Shown: positions 59,591 through 64,000 of the stretch, one piece after another
How positions within the stretch are numbered: the first letter of the stretch is position 1
How the letters are laid out: the number at the start of each line of letters is the position of its first letter
Assembly: GCA_035236585.1 (NCBI GenBank)
Contig: CP141128.1
Span: forward strand, 36,190,684-36,254,683
DNA from: Warburgia ugandensis
Lineage: Eukaryota > Streptophyta > Magnoliopsida > Canellales > Canellaceae
Direction of reading: 5' to 3'
Length of the DNA stretch: 64,000 bases
The notes under the pieces: model-generated
The model's input: only the letters and a program-made list of their open reading frames with translations
Told to the model about the DNA's origin: nothing
Database searches by the model: none
Program-made: the position numbers and the translations under genes

Positions 59591-59869
59591 ATGCTTATAA
59601 CACTTCAAGAAAAAGGTGAGAAAGAAAGAAAAACATGTTGGGCTAAAAAAAAAAAGGATTTTTGCAAAAATGCCATTTTTATTTTTGCAATTTTGCCAAA
59701 TAATTTCTAGAATTTGCAAATTTGCCATTACGTTTTCATGAGCTTTGTAGAATTGCCATTATGATAGTTGTTTCAAGTCTTTTTTTTCTTTTTTTTTAAT
59801 TCTAATATTGCCTTTTTATCTATCTCCTACCCATCTTCATTTCTAGTGGTATCACTAGACTCTCTGTTT

Positions 59870-60713
59870 CTAGCTCTCCCCCTCCCCCACCACCATCTCT
59901 ATTGCCCCAAGCAACCCCCTTCCATCACTAAGATCTGCTCATTCCTTATGGAGAGATCCACCCTAGACTACCCCTTTCGAGTGAGCTCAACACTCCTTAG
60001 AATCCCGAGCCACAAATGGCACCCCCCCTTCCAGTGAGCTCAACCCTAAGAAAACAATGATGCAAATCCCTCCCCCCATCAAAAACCCAAACTTTAAATA
60101 CCCCACCCTCGACTGCCTCCCTTCTAACTAGCTCAACCCCCTTAGAAATTAGTGCCACAGATCCCTTCCCTGGCTCCTTTGGAAACCAGAGTTGCAGATG
60201 GCACCCCCTCTCCTCCCTCGACCAACTCCCTTCTAGTGAGCTTAATCTCCGTGGAAACCTACAGTGCAGATAGCCTCCCTCGACCCAGTTAGAAACTCGA
60301 GTTGTCCCCCTCCCTTTCGATGAGTTCAAACCTCAAAAACCCTTGCTGTAGATCATCACCCCCAGTGGAAACTCGAGCCCTTTTCGGGCAAATCCAGCCC
60401 CCGACAGCCACCCATTTCTGGCCCAGAACTACCCATCCCCCTCCCTTCAGGCGAGATCCCCCCTGCCCATCGCCTCATGTTCTCTGCATAAATCTATCCA
60501 TCCCTCCCCTCTTCTAGCCAGATCCAACCATCCCTTCTACCTCAACCTGCTGCCTCCGAGATCCACACATACACCCTCCACATTTCCTATCAGATTTCCC
60601 CCCCATTCCTACCACCCCCACTTTCAACTAGATCCACCCCTCCCATCGCCCCTTTGTGTTTCCAGTGAGATCTACACCTCCCCCTCCATGGACTGGCAGA
60701 TTGTCATGGCCAT
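59870..60713. repeat. C-rich degenerate tandem block, copy 2
   Basis: Counterpart of 5,640-6,510, with unit-sized gaps (for example at about 60,018). Confidence 0.65.
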
Positions 60714-60718
60714 GATTT

Positions 60719-62996
60719 TGTGATGACTTGGGTTTTTTCAACAATTTTTCAAAAAAAATTCAAAAGGTGGGGCCCCAATTTTTGAAAAATATTTTCAATA
60801 AATCTCATGTTAAAACCCTGAGTGTCAACCATCAACTCACTACTTACTTATTTATAATTTAATTTGATATTTAAATTTTAAAACTCAAATAAAAATTTCA
60901 TTTTTCAAGTAAACCTTTTTAAAAACAAGTTTACTTCTTCAGGACCCATCCAGTTGATAATCACAGTCCCTGCATCATTACAAATCAAGTCCAAATACCA
61001 TAGATGTACATGTATAGTCCAAGTAAAATTAAAGCATAACCTCAAATGACAATATCTAGATCAACTATTCATGTGAATCTTCATCAGTTCTGTCTGGAGC
61101 TTAATATCAAAGACATTATAACAATAACATAATGCCTCAGCAAGCTATGCTTGGTAGAGGAATAAGATGCTTATGAAAACCGAAATAAAACATTTGCTTT
61201 CACAATATAATAATCATTTCAATGCAATAAAGCATTTTGCATCGATAATTAATAATCTGCATGATTAAATTTAAGATAATCTAAAACTTTAAAATATCAA
61301 ATTTCAAAGCATTTCATGTAAATATCATAAATAAATCCAACAACAAATATCATGTTCAAATCATAATCAGGATATCAAGAAAACTTTATTAATAGATGTA
61401 AACATCATTAATAGATCCAGCAATGCAAGGTCATGTACAAATCATAGTCCAAATTATGAATAAAGATATTGAACAATCAAACTAGTTAAATGATGTTAAA
61501 CGCGTAAAATTAGTGATATAGTCATCAGTGAACATACGCCATTGTCAGCTACAGATCACCATCAGATCTTCACCGATGGCTAAATTGATTGATGGGTTTT
61601 GTTCCTCGCGTCACGAGGACCGTGATGAATGTCTCAGATCAGTAAGATCCTTCTTAGAATAAGCAGGGGAGGAGATCAAAGTTCAAGGATGTAGTGGGGT
61701 CCAACTGTGCCAAACATCAAGAAGGAAAGAGGAATAATGGGGGAACTAATGCGACCAACTTGCCTATGCCGGCTCCAGGTTGACTGCAGAGCCTAGGAAA
61801 ATGGGGAGAGAAGTAGGGGCAATGCAGATGCTAACTTGTGCGCACAGGGATGCTGACAGGCTATGCTAAGGGAAAGACCGTACCACGAAAAGGAGGAAAG
61901 GGGGGATGCCGGTGTGACAGTCCAAATCTGGCATCACGTTTGCTGCTGCACCGAAGAGAGGGAAAGCAGGGAAAGGGTGAAGGGCTTGGCGTGATACCTT
62001 CAGCAGCCAGCCAAAAAGGTTTGTCGGGATGGACAGTGTTGGCAGGCCACTTCCACTAACGACTAAGAAGAAGAGGGCATGGGAGAAGAGATTGGAAAAG
62101 ACGGGTAGTGGGCGCAGTGACTAGAAGAGAGATGCAAGTAGGGGGAAGCTCACCAACGAGGGTTCATCCTAGAGGTGAGCTATGGGTCACTAGAAGATTC
62201 TTGAAGGAGCAGAGGTTGTTGAAGGGGGGTCTTAATGGTGGGGGTACACTGAGGGAAGGGAAAGAAGGGGGGAGAGGAGGGTTCCATGCAGTGGCTCCAG
62301 TGTCCGACTTGCTCGAGTCATCGTGTTGGCAGTGGTGGAGGGCCGTTGTCGTTGTTGACCAAGAGGAAGGAGATAGCGGAGATGAGAGAGGGAGGGGCCA
62401 ACAATTGGCTAGAGCAGCATGTTGGTTGGAAGGGGGAGAGGGGGAAGGAGAGAAGGGAGGACCCCCCAATTGCCGTGACACCGGCAAGGATCCTTAGCAG
62501 ATAGGCTATCCAGTGCACAGGGCAGCCTCGAGTCGGGTGTACTGACTAGCCGGCGTGCTGTCTGAGAGAGAGAGAAGGGGAGAAAACTAAGGGCAAGAAT
62601 TAAATGCCCCTTTAATTGGTTACTTATTATTACTATTATTATTATATTATTTTTTGTGTAATCATTACTAGTTATAAATGCAGGTAATTAATTTTGTGTA
62701 GCTTTAAATCAACATCTATGGTTGTTACCTACTCCAAATTTTGTGTCATGTCAAGTGGGCCAACACATAATGAAATTACTAATTTATCCTTATAATATTT
62801 TAATTTAAATACCCTAATTAAAATAATTATGAATTTTTTGTTTACACTCAGATTTTAGCATTCTTAGTATCGTTGAATTCCATTTTTTGAGCACAATCTA
62901 GATATTGACATTTCAACCCTTGATTTGATTTCTATAAAAATCTAATCTCTAAAAATTTAATTTCTCATTAAAAATCACAATATTCAAGGATATACA
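60719..62996 (-). mobile_element. M-family 3' LTR, copy 2
   Basis: It starts TGTGATGACTTGGG and ends GATATACA, with the same left flank (GATTT) as the LTR at 6,517 and the same 1.1-kb internal loss near 61,520. It is followed by polypurine-tract text, so a minus-strand M element extends right, out of the window. The G-rich part is 61,740-62,590. Confidence 0.8.
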
Positions 62997-64000
62997 TCCT
63001 TCCTTTTTTACAAAAATTTCATCCTCAAAATTTGTATACAACTATATAAACAACTCTTGATATGCTCATCTCATCTCATCTTTGTCATAATGCTTACCCA
63101 AGTTCTTGAAATTCTTTCCATGTCTTCTTTCAAAAAATTCTAGATGCATCTTCATCTTATTGTTTATTTAAGAGGACTCTTAATGAAAAACTCCAAAAAC
63201 TCATAATGTTCACTGATGTAACTCTTCTATTTCCATCAAGAAATATGATTCACTTCCATTGTGAACTCTAAAGATCAATCCCCTCTTGTTAACAAATCAT
63301 CATTGCCTGCTATTACTTCCACATAGGTATATCTCTAGGTTTTTGTATTGACATCACAACTATCATTTATTTATTCCATGCTCCCTCCACAATTAATAAG
63401 TATCGTAATCGCTCAGTCCTCATAATTGACTAGGTATGATCCCCCTTATTTTCCACACCTCATTCTTAATTCATAACGTTTGTTATTTTCCAATCTTTTG
63501 TCCACCAAATTTCCTCATTATCAATAAAATTCTCAAGTTAAAGTCAAACAGCTCCTTTCAGGCAAAAGTTCAAAGATCAACAAATTCCATAATTAAATCT
63601 TTACAAATATGCTCCACATCCTTGTATAAACTCAACTCCATCAACTACTTATCTAAAATTTTCCATCAAAATACTCAATGAATACCCTTACACTACAGTT
63701 CTTTTATCTGAAATTTCTCTGCTCCCATGGTAACACTTAAATCAAAATCAAAGTCTCTTGATTTTCTTAAAATATGTTAACCTTTATAGGCATCATTAGT
63801 TTTCTCATCTGTTAGTATTGCGCATCTCAATTCCCTTTATACTTCATATCTAGACAACTAGCTCTTACTTGTTTAATTGCACAACTCTTTTGTACATCTT
63901 TCTTAAATAATTCCATATTGCCCTTTATTTTATATTAGTAATATCTTTAAAGCTCTACCATAAATGCTCAAAATTTCAAATATTGCCACATATACTCCTC
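62997..64000 (-). mobile_element. M internal region, copy 2 (cut by window end)
   Basis: It matches 8,792-9,800. On the minus strand it begins with the polypurine tract and GAGGATGAAATTTTTGT. No coding sequence is seen. Confidence 0.75.

Noticed and set aside
1-64000. Bacterial-type systems, CRISPR arrays, tRNA or rRNA genes, organelle DNA inserts
   Set aside because: No regular spacer arrays, no cloverleaf or rRNA core words, and no recognisable plastid or mitochondrial genes were seen on either strand.

Overview
This window looks like intergenic DNA of a flowering plant with a repeat-rich genome. It is AT-rich. I could support no intact host gene, no rRNA or tRNA gene and no CRISPR array. 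Nearly everything resolves into nested LTR retrotransposons, LTR fragments, two SINEs resembling the angiosperm Au family, foldback/MITE-like elements and tandem repeats. All open reading frames longer than about 60 codons are decayed retrotransposon coding sequence or chance frames in low-complexity LTR sequence. Family names used here (M, C1, F, G, H, N) are local labels.

Layout. (1) 1-9,800 and 54,403-64,000 are the same sequence in direct orientation, clipped by both window edges. Each holds, left to right, a solo-type LTR (N), an inverted LTR-like block (F-), two foldback elements, a C-rich tandem block, and the left end of a minus-strand element (M). Copy 1 alone carries an Au-like SINE. 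(2) 6,517-30,858 is M1, a minus-strand element with two LTRs, a Met-initiator-type primer site and a polypurine tract, but an internal region of only about 2.9 kb without recognisable genes. A plus-strand Ty3/gypsy chromovirus (C1, 10,731 to about 26,489) sits inside M1. C1 in turn contains two M-family LTRs; the one at 18,621-22,225 has a perfect 5-bp target duplication (CCTTT). (3) 27,449-33,571 shows a second M internal region directly abutting the M1 LTR, giving LTR-internal-LTR-internal. (4) 33,590-35,770 holds two decayed Ty1/copia fragments in an unexpected order. (5) 37,985-40,358 holds minisatellites followed by the plus-oriented LTR-like block F+, which resumes at 51,660. A solo LTR (G) interrupts F+, and G is interrupted by H (42,472-51,630). 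H is a 9.2-kb non-autonomous element with two LTRs of about 2.3 kb, a 5-bp target duplication (CGTAC), a degenerate tRNA-Asp primer site, a broken gag-like frame and no pol. (6) F+ and the F- of copy 2 meet tail to tail near 53 kb, forming a large interrupted inverted repeat.

How the parts relate. M carries the same end signals as C1 (related primer site, near-identical polypurine-tract context, same LTR start), so M is plausibly mobilised in trans by C1-type proteins. M and C1 have inserted into each other. Nesting gives a relative order: F- and the foldbacks, then N and M, then the segmental duplication, then the SINE in copy 1; separately, C1 into M1, M-family LTRs into C1, then a nearly perfect 488-bp tandem duplication. 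All similarity statements are by-eye comparisons within the window.
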